Source: Pelobates cultripes (lineage: Eukaryota; Chordata; Amphibia; Anura; Pelobatidae). From it: 64,000 nt of DNA. Positions 34,827-45,752 of this stretch are shown here, one piece after another. Numbering within the stretch: position 1 is the first letter of the stretch; the number at the start of each line of letters is the position of its first letter. Below the pieces are notes generated by a model. That model saw only the letters and a list, made by a program, of their open reading frames with translations. It ran no database searches and was not told the origin of the DNA. Position numbers and translations under genes: made by a program. The stretch is from NCBI GenBank assembly GCA_933207985.1, contig OW240918.1, positions 117,384,497 to 117,448,496 on the forward strand. Reading direction: 5' to 3'.

Positions 34827-35935
34827 AGATCAGGGTGGTGCAGTAGACATTTGCTTACCTAGATTTCAGTAAGGCTTTTGACACTGTTGCACATAGAAGG
34901 CTTATCAATAAACTGCAATATTTAAGTTTGGATTCCTATATTGTTGAATGGGTAAGACAGTGGCTGAGTGACAGGCAACAGAGGGTTGTAGTTAATGGAA
35001 TATATTAAAAGCTTGGACTTGTCACCAGTGGGGTACCTCAGGGATCTGTATTTGGACCCATTCTCTTTAATATTTTTATTAGTGATATTGCAGAAGGTCT
35101 TGATAGTAAGGTATGTCCTTTTGCTGATGATACTAAGATATGTAACAGGGTTGATGTTCCAGGAGGGATAAGCCAAATGGCAAATGATTTAGGTAAACTA
35201 GAAAAATGGTCAGAATTGTGGCAACTGACATTTAATGTGGATAAGTGCAAGATAATGCATCTTGGACGTAAAAACCCAAGGGCAGAGTACAGAATATTTG
35301 ATAGAGTTCTAACCTCAACATATGAGGAAAGGGATTTAGGGGTGATTATTTCTGATGACTTAAAGGTAGGCAGACAATGTAATAGAGCAGCAGGAAATGC
35401 TAGCAGAATGCTTGGTTGTATAGGGAGAGGTATTAGCAGTAGAAAGAGGGAAGTGCTCATGCCATTGTACAGAACACTGGTGAGACCTCACTTGGAGTAT
35501 TGTACACAGTACTGGAGACCGTATCTTCAGAAGGATATTGATACCTTAGAGAGGGTTCAGAGAAGGGCTACTAAACTGGTTCATGGATTGCGGGATAAAA
35601 CTTACCAGGAAAGGTTAAAGGATCTTAACATGTATAGCTTGGAGGAAAGACGAGACAGGGGGGATATGATAGAAACATTTAAATATATAAAGGGAATCAA
35701 CACAGTAAAGGAGGAGACTATATTTAAAAGAAGAAAAACTACCACAACAAGAGGGCATAGTCTTAAATTAGAGGGACAAAGGTTTAAAAATAATATCAGG
35801 AAGTATTACTTTACTGAGAGGGTAGTGGATGCATGGAATAGCCTTCCAGCTGAAGTGGTAGAGGTTAACACAGTAAAGGAGTTTAAGCATGCATGGGATA
35901 GGCATAAGGCTATCCTAACTATAAGATATGGCTAG
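34827..35935 (+). pseudogene. CR1 ORF2 C-terminal RT part
   Basis: Resumes with DQGGAVDIC and DFSKAFDTVAHRRLI-like residues in shifted frames (34827-35040), then GVPQGSVFGPILFNIF and FADDTKIC (about 35120). A 252-codon open frame (35177-35935) covers the thumb and C-terminal domain: WSELWQLTFNVDKCKIMHLG, LGVIISDDLKV, RPHLEYCTQYWRPY, LERVQRRATKLV and AWNSLPAEVV. Frameshifts lie upstream only, so the C-terminal half is well kept. Confidence 0.9.
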
Positions 35936-36029
35936 GGACTAATGAAAGTATTTAGAAAATTGGGCAGACTAGATGGGCCGAATGGTTCTTATCTGCCGTC
36001 ACATTCTATGTTTCTATGTTTCTATGTTA

Positions 36030-36679
36030 ATATAAGGAAACATAATTGTCACTATAAAGAATTTAAATCAATAGAATTTTATAAAGATAAGGTATAAAGA
36101 GAAATTCAATACAGACACAGATGGTTAAAAAAGATGAGCAATATCACAACTCAATAACAGATTTATTTAAACACAATGTCTTATAAATTAAATCTTTATT
36201 AGACTAAATATAATCACGTAGGATTTAACACTAAATTAGATGTCAATAAAGGAATACCCACACGGTCAACTGCAGATTATAGCCTAGGAAAGTTTAGACA
36301 GTCCCAAGGCAAATATTTTTCTTCTTTCTTTTTATTTATTTATTTATTTATTTATGTATTTATTATTAAATAATGCAAAAAGGGATTTGTAAGCACCAGC
36401 ATGACACAATTAATTAAAGCATATTTAGGGGTTTCTTGTAGTTATTTACATAGTTAATTAGATATACAGAAATAATATATAATGTATAACATATAATAAT
36501 TGGAATTAATTATTAATTAAGCACATTAGGGCAAGTTATGAAGATATAAATGGAGTGGGATATGGTACTATTCCATAGCTCATAGTCTAGCCCCTCATCT
36601 TCCCCCGCTTTCATTAAACGGTAATCAAATATAAAATTTAGATTACCATTACTAAATTTGTACTGAGCAGGGTTATCGC
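36030..36679. other. AT-rich spacer with (TTTA)n run
   Basis: A tetranucleotide run ttta/ttat lies at about 36334-36365. Nothing else recognised. Confidence 0.5.
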
Positions 36680-36793
36680 AAGTATTAAGGCAGTTTTGCC
36701 TGTATTTGTGGGAGGGGCTTAAATTAATTCACTCCCCTATATAAGGGACACCCCTTACCTGACTCATATCGCTTGAGGTCAGCATCAGAATGA
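36680..36793 (+). repeat. Ngaro repeat A1 with TATA-type promoter
   Basis: Starts aagtattaaggcag and contains ctatataagg (about 36737). The TATA box points into the element, followed by the sequence gacaccccttacctgac. Likely the sense promoter. Confidence 0.75.
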
Positions 36794-37044
36794 TTTCCAC
36801 TTCCGGGTCATCCAGACGCCATTTTACCTGATTACTCCATGAGGTTTTCTAAGCAGAGCTGTGTCAGGAATCCAGCCACAGGCTTTTCCGGCCTACCACC
36901 TTCTTTCTTCAATCCATCGCCGTGGATGGTGTCCAAGTGACTCACAAACAGTAAGTCGACCTACCCGTTACGCCAGGCATCAGTCCCACGGCACCATGCA
37001 CGGGTCAGGTCCTCACTTTACGGCTGCATTTTGTCTATGTCTGT

Positions 37045-38240
37045 TCTAAAACCATTGCATGTTCATGCATATCATTCGTTTAAACCCCCTACCGGTCTTT
37101 GGGTGTACTACAGGCTTCTTAGACATTATTGCATTTCATGTACAAACCAACGAACCACTGCATTTTCGCCTACACACTGACCCCTACCGGTCTTTGGGTG
37201 TACTACAGGCTTTTTAGACATTATTGCATTTCATGTACAAACCAACGAACCACTGCATTTTCGCCTACACACTGACCCCTACCGGTCATTCGGTGTACTA
37301 CCGGCTTCTCAGGCATTTTTGCATTTCATGTAAAAAAACAACCAAACACCGCATTTTCACCTACACACTGACCCCTATCGGTCATTCGGTGTACTACAGG
37401 CATCTTAGACGTTTTTTGCATTTTCATGTACAAACCAATAAACCACCTCATTTTCACCTAAACACTGACCCCTACCGGTTTTTGGTGTACTACAGGCTTC
37501 TTAGACATTATCGCATTTCATGTACAAATAAACGAATCACTGCATTTGCACCTACACACTGACCCCTACTGGTCATTTGGTGTACTACAGGCTTCTTATT
37601 GCATTTCATGTACAAATCAACGAATCACTGCATTTGTGCCTACACACTGACCCCTACTGGTCATTTAGTGTACTACAGGCTTCTTAGATATTATCGCATT
37701 TCATGTACAAATCAACGAACCACTGCATTTGCGCCTACACACTGACCCCTACCGGTCATTCGGTGTACTACGGGCTTCTCAGACATTATTGCATTTCATG
37801 TATAAACCAACATACCACTGCAATTTTCACCTACACACTGACCCCTATCAGTCATTCGGTGTACTACAGGCTTCTTAGACGTTTTTGCTTTTCATGTACA
37901 AAACCATAAACCACTGCATTTTCACCTACACACTGACCCTTACCAGTCATTCAGTGTACTACAGGCTTCTCAGACATTATTGCATTTCATGTACAAACCA
38001 ACGAACCACTGCATTTGCGCCTACACACTGACCCCTACAGGTCATTCAGTGTACTACAGGCTTCTCAGACATTATTGCATTTCATGTACAAACCAACTAA
38101 CCACGGCATTTTCGCCTACATGCTGACCCCTACCGGTCAATCAGTATACTACAGGCTTCTCAGATTTTATTCCACTTCATAAGCAAACAAACGAACTACT
38201 GCATTTTCGCTTTTATACTGACTCCTATCTGTCAAAGGGT
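37045..38240 (+). repeat. 95-bp minisatellite, about 13 copies, inside the Ngaro 5' region
   Basis: The anchor motif ctgacccctaccggtca recurs with starts near 37091, 37186, 37281, 37377, 37474, 37568, 37656, 37751, 37847, 37942, 38037, 38132 and 38227. Spacing is 94-97 bp, with one 88-bp copy. The unit includes gtgtactacaggcttct, gcatttcatgtacaaa and ccactgcattt. Divergence between copies is modest. Loose copies of the anchor alone continue to about 38730. Open frames through the array reflect its periodicity, not coding. Confidence 0.92.
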
Positions 38241-38249
38241 AGCATTAAC

Positions 38250-38325
38250 CCCTTAAGGACACATGACATGTGTGACGTGTAATGATCCCCTTTTATTCCA
38301 GAAGTTTGGTCCTTAAGGGGTATTT
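38250..38325. mobile_element. Short MITE with ccccttaaggac inverted ends
   Basis: Starts ttaaccccttaaggac and ends gtccttaaggggt, about 75 bp, a foldback. Termini resemble the left end of the TTAA element at 15239. Inserted within or beside the minisatellite tail. Confidence 0.7.
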
Positions 38326-39269
38326 TAACATACAATCAGCATTTCTGACCCCTACTGGTCAACAGCAAAACTGCCTTCACATGTCATATACAATTTACCA
38401 GCCAATATAAATTACACATAAGATTGTTTTAAACATAACTATAGACCATAAATTAAACTCCAGCACGGGCTCAACTTCAGGTTTAATTCACAATAATTTA
38501 CATTTCACATCAAGACCAACAGTGGTTCTATCAACACTGCCACCTACAGGTCTGTCAAGTACATTGACAATTTTCATGGGGTTTTACAAACACCAAAACA
38601 CTGACACCTATAGGTCAACAGACAAACAACATTTCACATACCAATCAGTATCCAACTACACTGCCACCTATAGGGCACTCGGCAGATCTCCAGTGCACTT
38701 GCATTTTGCAACACCATGTTCACTGACCCCTACCATTCAATAAGACATACAACAATTCACATAGCAAGCACTATGTCAACATCTGGTATAAATACATATA
38801 TTATTACACAGTAGCAGACGCATCTGTATATATGTAACTGGTAATATAGTTCACATACATTTTTCACAGCACGCTGCTCCCGCAACAGACTTCCCCTAGC
38901 AAGGGGACATACAACATACAAGGTGGGGACAGACCACATTTTCACTTGTACATACGGCACTTAATGGGTTAAGATTGATACATATTTAACCAGTATGGCT
39001 ACGATGTTTAATATTTACACATCACATCACTTTACTTTTCACATATACTGTACGTATTAAGATAAGCTTGGTCTATGCCATATTTCCTTATGCCATACGG
39101 TTTTATCCATTCAGGTTACAGTTACTACTAAAAAACCTATACGGATTGTCAGGTTCAATACCATACTACCAGGTACATACACCTGCTCACGTAGTTATCC
39201 ATCTCTTACCTTCCCTGGAATAGTAATAGTGTACTGGCAATTAGGGTTCTAGGGCCCAATAGGTATTAC

Positions 39270-39560
39270 CCCCTTTTTTCTCTGCATTATGCTTCGGTTA
39301 GTGGTCCCGCGAGGCCAACACCCCGCCTCACACTCGGAGGCATACACCCCTCGGGCCACTCGTGAGCTAGTCGCCTCGCATTGTATCATAGAGAGGACCT
39401 CACCTGTCACTCCCCTTCCTATTTTCTGGTTACTGTCACCGAGAGGCCAACATCCTGCCACAACGTTCGGTGGCCACACAAAATCCCCTCGCGCCAAGCA
39501 TAGATAGAGCCTCTCAAGCCACTTGGCAACTAGCAGGGCCTCACCAGTCACCAAAAAACA
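39270..39560 (+). repeat. Two-copy imperfect tandem repeat, about 120 bp unit
   Basis: cgaggccaacaccccgcc...gtcactcc (about 39308-39418) and gagaggccaacatcctgcc...gtcacc (about 39440-39552) are diverged copies. GC-rich relative to the rest of the Ngaro body. Confidence 0.6.
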
Positions 39561-39649
39561 CCAAGTCTAATCGTTTCGCCTTACGGCTTAGCTAGCAAGC
39601 CAGTACAAGAACCCTGGGTACAAATAATAATTGCAATCTTTATTGTTAT

Positions 39650-40720
39650 TTAAGTATTTCTCAAAAAGATGGTGAAGAATCACCTCTTCCTAGCACCCCG
39701 GCTAGAATTGATACACCTTCAAGCAGAGGAGATGTTGCTAGTCCAGCAGCAATCAGATCCTGGACGATCCCACACATTACCACCGACCTAAGGAGGTGAC
39801 AAATCCCCTACCCTGCTACAGCAAGGAAAGCAGTTATTCAAACTCCTCCATACATCAACGGACAACACGGAGGCAGGGGAAGGCCCAGCTACATCAACTC
39901 AGGTGACACCCAGGCTATGCTAGCTTCACTCATAAACTCATGAGCCAAAAAATTTATGACAGACTGGCAATCTCGAGTTGGTCACCACAGCCCTCACAAG
40001 GCTGGGCCTCACGCTACTGTACAACCAGCACCAACCGAAACTCGGTTACCTGGTACAATCAATTCTTATGACACACAAGATGTTAAACCTGCACGTATGA
40101 TCCCAGCACATTGGGGAAGCAAGGCATATATATGTATGATGATGTATCTGTGATGGTCAGATCCAGGGATTCCAGGTAAATCGGGAACTGACCATCCCTT
40201 GGTTGGGTTGGCATTTGGAATATGTGGAGCTGTTTATTTGTGCAGGTACCCATACAGAAGGGATTTTGTCCCAAACAAATGGACGAGCACTCTCAGGCTC
40301 CAGGTACCAGCACCTCTGAACTACCAGAGACCACTGATATGAGTAGTTGCATTGCATACAGACTGTTGCATATATGTTCAAATAGTTCAGGGCACATGAC
40401 AAACCATGTGTCCCAATACAACTTACAAATAACGTATTCACCATCTGTACACACCAATGCATTTTCAACACTACTGACTCATCACCCTTCCAGACTGGTA
40501 GTAGATTTACTAAAGCTCTGGAGCTTCAAAGGGCTCCCATACAGGTATCATAAACACACCTTCAAGGAATATAGCATGCACTCACTTACAGTCAGCACAA
40601 CAAAACCATTGGCTGTAAACACACTCATAGCCAAGATTTGCAGAGGGGTCTTCCAATCTCCACCATTTACAGCATGGCACCAAACACACACATTGGTATT
40701 GTCACAAGGAATCTTCCCTT
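39650..40720 (+). pseudogene. Ngaro Gag and RT leader, degenerate
   Basis: Starts with STPARIDTPSSRGDVASPAAIRSWTI and a SAP-like helix region (IPYPATARKA, about 39800), then a Gln/Pro-rich segment. A 167-codon frame (40222-40722) includes FSTLLTHHPSRLVVDLL and VNTLIAKICRGVF, which fit the RT N-terminal leader of YR retroelements. Stops and frame changes are frequent. Confidence 0.55.
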
Positions 40721-40739
40721 AAACAAAGACTAACCATGG

Positions 40740-41720
40740 ACTTATTGGTAACACACACCTCCGCTACCCCAAGTCTCAACTCCCTCATACCCTCCGAGGA
40801 TTTTTCTTACTATACAACACCATTGATCTACCTTTACAGCTATCACTCAAGCATGGGTTGAAGCTTGATTAAGTAAGACCAATATCATCAACGCAGTAAA
40901 CGGCTACCATCTACCCTACACACTGGCACTTACATGGCATAAATTGGGCAATCCTTTCCCCGCTCAACTTTCGAGCTACAGATTAGCCTACTATCGATAT
41001 TCGCAGATACTCTGTGCTGGTTATGATAACATATCCAGAGGCCTTACAGTCATACACTATCTAGAAGACTTCTTGTTAATCAAAGACAGCATATTTTTCA
41101 CTAGAAGCCTCACGGCAGCTTAGTCTGGTTGACCACTTGGGCGTCCCAGTACCCCATAAGAAACAGAAGGCCCAGACACTATCTTCACATTACTGGGCAT
41201 ATGACTTGAGTCTGCATCCATACACGCAAGTTACCACAAGACAAATAGGGAACATTCTCAACTACATCAATCACTACCTCGTGCTTAGTACTTACAACTG
41301 CAAGGAACTACGATCCCTACCAGGTTCCTTAATTTTGCCATGCTTTCACATCCAGAGTACTTTCCCCTTTTTTCCACACTTCCAACATGACGATCAGAGG
41401 AGGTGCCTAGACACCTCAGCAACAGCAGACCTGCACATGGGGGGGGATTTCTTAACCACTTGGCATGGTAAAAGCATGTTCCTTCCAGGATTGTCTGACA
41501 CTTCTCCAACCAGATGGTCAGACGCAGCGTATACCACGGGTTTGGCAGCGATCTACCGGGAACAATTGCTTTGGGGCTGTTGGCCATGGCATCCAGGTTT
41601 GGAAATTTTTCCACCACTTCAGCCCCTTTGGGAGATCTACCCCATTGTAGCAGCTGCTGTGGCATGGGGTAAATCATGGTCAGGGTCATCAATCCGTTGT
41701 TACTCAGACAACTAAGCACA
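40740..41720 (+). pseudogene. Ngaro reverse transcriptase-RNase H, degenerate
   Basis: Recognisable pieces: PSLNSLIPSEDFS (about 40775), LTVIHYLEDFLLIKDS (about 41045; the catalytic YLDD reads YLED), then a 192-codon frame (41137-41715) with LGVPVPHKK-like thumb residues, QIGNILNYINHYL, and RNase H motifs RWSDAAYTTGLAAIY, WEIYPIVAAAVAWG and RCYSDN. The first RNase H Asp and the final DN are present. Inactive through frameshifts and the RT active-site change. Confidence 0.72.
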
Positions 41721-41739
41721 TATCATATCATCAACAAAT

Positions 41740-42560
41740 GCCACTACTCATCCATAAGTTCATGATGTTTCTGGGGAACTCACTTGGTTGGCCACTTATC
41801 ACATTTCACTTTCATGTACCAGACGGGGTATACATCCCTGCCGACAACTGTCTCATTTATATTCCAGGCATGTTCATCATACGCTTCCTACAGCCGCCCA
41901 TACAGTCACGTCCACTCTTTCGTTCCAGAGACAAAATCATGGATTAGACATACTCATGCAGCATAGCATGCACTATCCCACCTAGCACTTTCGTCCCATA
42001 CTTGTAGAACGCATAACACAGCTTTTCACCTGGCTTAAAGAATCTCATTGGAACACGACATAGCTCAACCTGTGTCACAAAATTTCTCCTAAGTTTTGCT
42101 TATTTTTGCCACCTTAAACTTAAACTATCTCATACACCATTAATTATATATTTTACAGGCATTCAACAACACATGATAACCTATGGCCAAAACTACCATA
42201 AACTTCATGCTATCATACCAGAAAAGAATATACTCAGAGGTTTTCAGGAATCCATTATTAGATCTACAACCATTCAATTATACTACCAAGTCGGCCATTA
42301 CCAGCCATGCACATTGCCTTTTATGCCTTTCTCAGGCCAGAGAATCCACTACCATCACCACCACTCAGACAGATCATGGTCTTCAACGATCCCACGTACG
42401 TAAACACATATATCATTACCTATTGGCTCTACCACATTCCGAAATGAGTCAACATGCACCAACAGTAGAGATAACATACTATCCTACCCACAACAAATGG
42501 TGCCCACTTTCGGTCCTAGATTCCTACCTTCAAAATCCTTTCAGGAATTAAATACTGTAA
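41740..42560 (+). pseudogene. Ngaro recombinase region, degenerate
   Basis: A 122-codon frame (42183-42551) with CLSQARESTT and TYYPTHNKWCPLSVLDSYLQ resembles the YR N-terminal core-binding and early catalytic domain. No clear HxxR-Tyr C-terminus is visible before repeat B1, so it is truncated or too diverged. Confidence 0.4.
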
Positions 42561-42633
42561 TGCATTTAAGGAAATGTCTGGTTAATTTGTATATATTTGT
42601 TGACTGTATTAAATCTTTGATTATTCATTTTTG

Positions 42634-43071
42634 CCCTCTTTATTTACAGGCCTACCGTATCGTCGGTATCGACACACCACAACCGACTTGCTCCCTTTAC
42701 ACTATCCTAAGCTTATGCTGGATCCTTACTCCATATACGGCTATTTTGCCCCTTACACAAGTATTAAGGCAGTTTTGCCTGTATTTGTGGGAGGGGCTTA
42801 AATTAATTCACTCCCCTATATAAGGGACACCCCTTACCTGACTCATATCGCTTGAGGTCAGCATCAGAATGACCCTCCCACCCACTCCTCATTTCAACAC
42901 TTTCTCTTTTCTTTCCATTTACTTTACTTTCTTACTCTTTGGTGGGCCCTCTTTATTTACAGGCCTACCGTATCGTCGGTATCGACACACCACAACCGAC
43001 TTGCTCCCTTTACACTATCCTAAGCTTATGCTGGATCCTTACTCCATATACGGCTATTTTGCCCCTTACAC
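42634..43071 (+). repeat. Ngaro B1-A2-B2 terminal repeat block
   Basis: B1 (42634-42758) starts ccctctttatttacaggc and ends ccttacac. A2 (42759-42872) follows directly. B2 (42947-43071) repeats B1. A2 contains the TATA motif (about 42816) facing out of the element toward the right flank. The B1/A2 junction is the circle-junction equivalent. Confidence 0.88.
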
Positions 43072-43599
43072 AATATATTTAAATGCACTTGTGGAATAGA
43101 TACATTTCTTAGATTTAAATTTGAGAGTCATAGGCAAGTACTATGAAAAGAAAGCTTAAAACAGAAGATAAGCTGAGGTAATAGGTCTAGAGGTTATTAG
43201 AGTTGTTGATTCATATTTCATTTTTAATTGCTTATCCCTTACCCTCCCGGGGTACAAAAGAGTGTATTGAGATTAAAAAGATATTTCTCCTCTCTGTGGG
43301 TACTAAGAAGATACTTAGGACATGAAGACAGGGCAATTCTTCAAGAGATATGTTAGTTAGAAGTGATTGGAAATATGCATTGTTTTATCGTTGTGTTTTT
43401 TGTTGTTTTTTAAGATATCAAGGCTGTGGTGCTTGTTAGGGGTGATATGGAGTAATGCTTAGGGTAAAATAGTAATAAGAAAGAGACAGTCTTCCCACAA
43501 GATGGAACTTTAAACGGTAACAAAGTTTCTAACGTTAGCTTTTTGGCTGATAGAAGGGAAAAAAATTGGAAACAGAAAGTGTTAACTAAGTAAAGTATA

Positions 43600-43745
43600 T
43601 AGTTACCTAGTGATAGCAGGTTAGTGTATAAATGGATTAAAGTTAAACTCTTCATTAAGACCCAAAGGAGCTAGTGTCTTAAATTCGTGGATCCATTTTG
43701 ACTCCCTTGTCAGTAGTCAGATAATTATAATTATGTTAACCGAGT
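43600..43745 (-). pseudogene. Penelope-like element GIY-YIG endonuclease C-terminus
   Basis: Minus strand: RESKWIHEFKTLAPLGLNEEF. This W-I-(H/Y)-x-(L/F)-x-T-x-x-P-x-G-L-N-E pattern closes the GIY-YIG domain of Penelope-like retroelements. Only the last 30 or so residues remain. Confidence 0.65.
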
Positions 43746-43766
43746 CGTTTGTAAACCGAGGTCCCA

Positions 43767-43809
<43 letters not shown>

Positions 43810-44209
43810 GTTCAAGTAGAGATTGTAGCCGTATTAGTCCAGTAATGTAGATGTAAAAAACAGATAAAATTCATATCTTGTACCGAAAGGGGGTTTAAAA
43901 ATACCAAAGAAAGAAAAACTTTGGAAGCCGGTGGGGATACTATACAGGCTATATTGCCCTTTGTGAGCTTTTAGGTTTTATAGGAATTCCTGTGGATAAA
44001 GTCTATTTTAAGTGTATGTATTATTTGCATTACTGCACTTTTGGAACACTGTGCACTTGTATTTTGCATTTATAGAGCGCTAAATCTCAATCTTCTATTG
44101 GTTCTTCTTGTTTGTACTTTGTGGAATTCAGTGGTTGATTCCACTGTGGTTTTTAGCAGCACTACCTGACTATTAGCGCCAATTTATCACTTCTTTCCTT
44201 TTTACATAA
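43746..44209. other. Unassigned, (TA)n microsatellite at 43768-43806
   Basis: The segment after the microsatellite (gtagccgtattagtcc...) looks like interspersed-repeat sequence, and 44070-44200 resembles a retroelement leader, but neither can be classed from motifs. Confidence 0.4.
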
Positions 44210-44910
44210 TTAAGAAATATGACATATGATTGCTGGCGACTTTTCCATCCAGGGGAAAAACGTTTTACTCATAGATCTATTCCTCATGGATCTGAGGCCA
44301 GAATTTACATGGTATTAGAAAATAATGAATTCGTGGTTTCTATCAAAAATATTATTATAGAGATAACACCTGGTCCGACCATGATTTTTTAAATTGTTGA
44401 TTTAAAAGAAACATATAGACGTTCACCCCTATCATGGAGACTGAACGATACTTTACTAGATTCAAAAGATAATAATTACATTGAGAAAATGTCAGATCTG
44501 TTTTGCAAAGAAAATACTTCAGAGGGAATTTCCTTCAAATGCCCTTGGAATACATACAATGTAGTAACAAGAGGATATTGGATCAAACTGGCCAGTCAGG
44601 TAAGAGAGGTATTAATTTTATCTGATTTATACATTAAATATTTTAATCTGCCAACTGAAAATAAAAACAACTTTTCAATAGAAAATATGGGTTGTTAAAG
44701 AATACAGAGACTTGATTAACTTAAAGATAACATCTGTAATAGAATAAGATTTACATAAATTAAAAATGTAATTCGAAATAACGAGATAGATTGAATGCTG
44801 TCGAACAAACTGAAGAATAAAAAATGGATAAAAAGATTTATAAAATATTTGAAGGAAATAAAAATTTTTTCCTAAACCAGAAAATTTGGGAAATCCATTC
44901 AAATTGTATT
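44210..44910 (+). pseudogene. L1 ORF2 fragment: end of endonuclease and linker
   Basis: Starts DCWRLFHPGEKRFTH-like (about 44230) and continues through a degraded SRID/SDH region to SPLSWRLNDTLLDSKDNN (about 44430). It then has a lysine-rich linker with many stops. Collinear with residues around 190-300 of the ORF2 at 57489-53741, so it is the same L1 group, truncated at both ends. Confidence 0.7.
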
Positions 44911-44924
44911 ATGACAAGTTTCAC

Positions 44925-45391
44925 AGCTCAATTGTTTGCCATTTAGGAATTAAATTACTTTTGTTTTCTTGAATGAAGCTCTGGTCAAACCTCCCCTGAC
45001 TGTGACTGACACAGACTACATGAAAACAAAATGGTTTTATTTTTAATCAAATTAACTTACCTTAAACGTTTTTATCTCCTGATCTGTACATTTCATTACA
45101 TATAGGAAGCTCCTGCAAGGTCTAGCAAGTTATTATCAGAGCATGAGATATGAAATTCTAAATTAAACAACATTTACAATAAAGGAAGTGTAGACATTAG
45201 ATGACTCTTTATAGGAAGTGTCTAGGAAGCCTGTATAAGTCACATGCAGGGAGGTGTGACTAGGGTGGATAAACAAAGGGACATAACTCCTAAATGGCGG
45301 AGAATTGAGCAGTGAGGCTTCAGGGGCATGATCTAAGCACCAAAACTGCTTCATTAAGCTAAAGTTGTTTTTGTGACTATTGTGTCCCTTT
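44925..45391. mobile_element. MITE (aaagggacac family), left end truncated
   Basis: Right terminus ctgcttcattaagctaaagttg...tgtgtcccttt matches the MITE at 53334-60622, including ttgagcagtgagg. The left arm begins inside the repeat (agctcaattgtttgccattta), so about 60 bp are missing. Confidence 0.75.
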
Positions 45392-45451
45392 CATACATGC
45401 CAATGGGTAAAATGTTCTTATTTGTATAATCAGCCCACTAGGAAAGTCAAA

Positions 45452-45752
45452 GATATTTATATTTAAAAGAAGAAAAACTACCACAACAAGAGGACATAGT
45501 CTTAAATTAGAGGGGCAAAGTTTTAAAAATAATATCAGGAAGTATTACTTTACTGAGAGGGTAGTGGATGCATGGAATAGCCTTCCAGCTGAAGTGGTAG
45601 AGGTTAACACAGCATGCGTGAGATAGGCATAAGGCTATCCTAACTATAAGATAAGGCCAAGGACTAATGAAAGTATTTAAAAAAATTGGGCAGACTAGGT
45701 CGGCCGAATGGTTCTTATCTGCCGTCACATTCTATGTTTCTATGTTTCTTAG
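45452..45752 (+). mobile_element. CR1 3'-end fragment
   Basis: Nearly identical to 35719-36025: KRRKTTTTRGHSLKLEGQ, AWNSLPAEVVEV, then the untranslated tail ending in ttctatgtttctatgtttct. A short deletion lies at about 45612. A 5'-truncated insertion of the same CR1 family. Confidence 0.88.

Larger units (their letters stand above)
28030..36030 (+). mobile_element. CR1 LINE (5'-truncated), split by a DIRS insertion
   Basis: The left part (28030-28974) covers the linker and N-terminal RT. The right part (34827-36030) resumes at the next residues of the same protein and continues to the 3' end. The 3' end gggcagactagatgggccgaatgg...ttctatgtttctatgtttctatg (about 35965-36027) is the short repeat typical of CR1 tails. 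Between them lies one complete DIRS element. Confidence 0.88.
36680..43071 (+). mobile_element. Ngaro-type tyrosine-recombinase retrotransposon with split direct repeats
   Basis: Repeat A occurs at 36680-36793 and 42759-42872, identical over 114 bp. Repeat B occurs at 42634-42758 and 42947-43071, also apparently identical. The order A1-body-B1-A2-B2 is the split-direct-repeat layout of Ngaro/PAT elements. Between A2 and B2 are about 74 bp unique to that interval. The body holds a minisatellite, a Gag remnant, an RT/RNase H remnant and a recombinase remnant, all frameshifted. The identical repeats contrast with the decayed ORFs. Confidence 0.85.

Noticed and set aside
37045..38240. Regularly spaced repeats resembling a CRISPR array
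   Set aside because: The whole 95-bp unit is repeated, without unique spacers, and the context is a eukaryotic retroelement. It is a minisatellite.
43400..43660. Leu-rich 81-codon frame suggesting a membrane peptide
   Set aside because: It is antiparallel in frame to the Penelope endonuclease remnant and has no other support.
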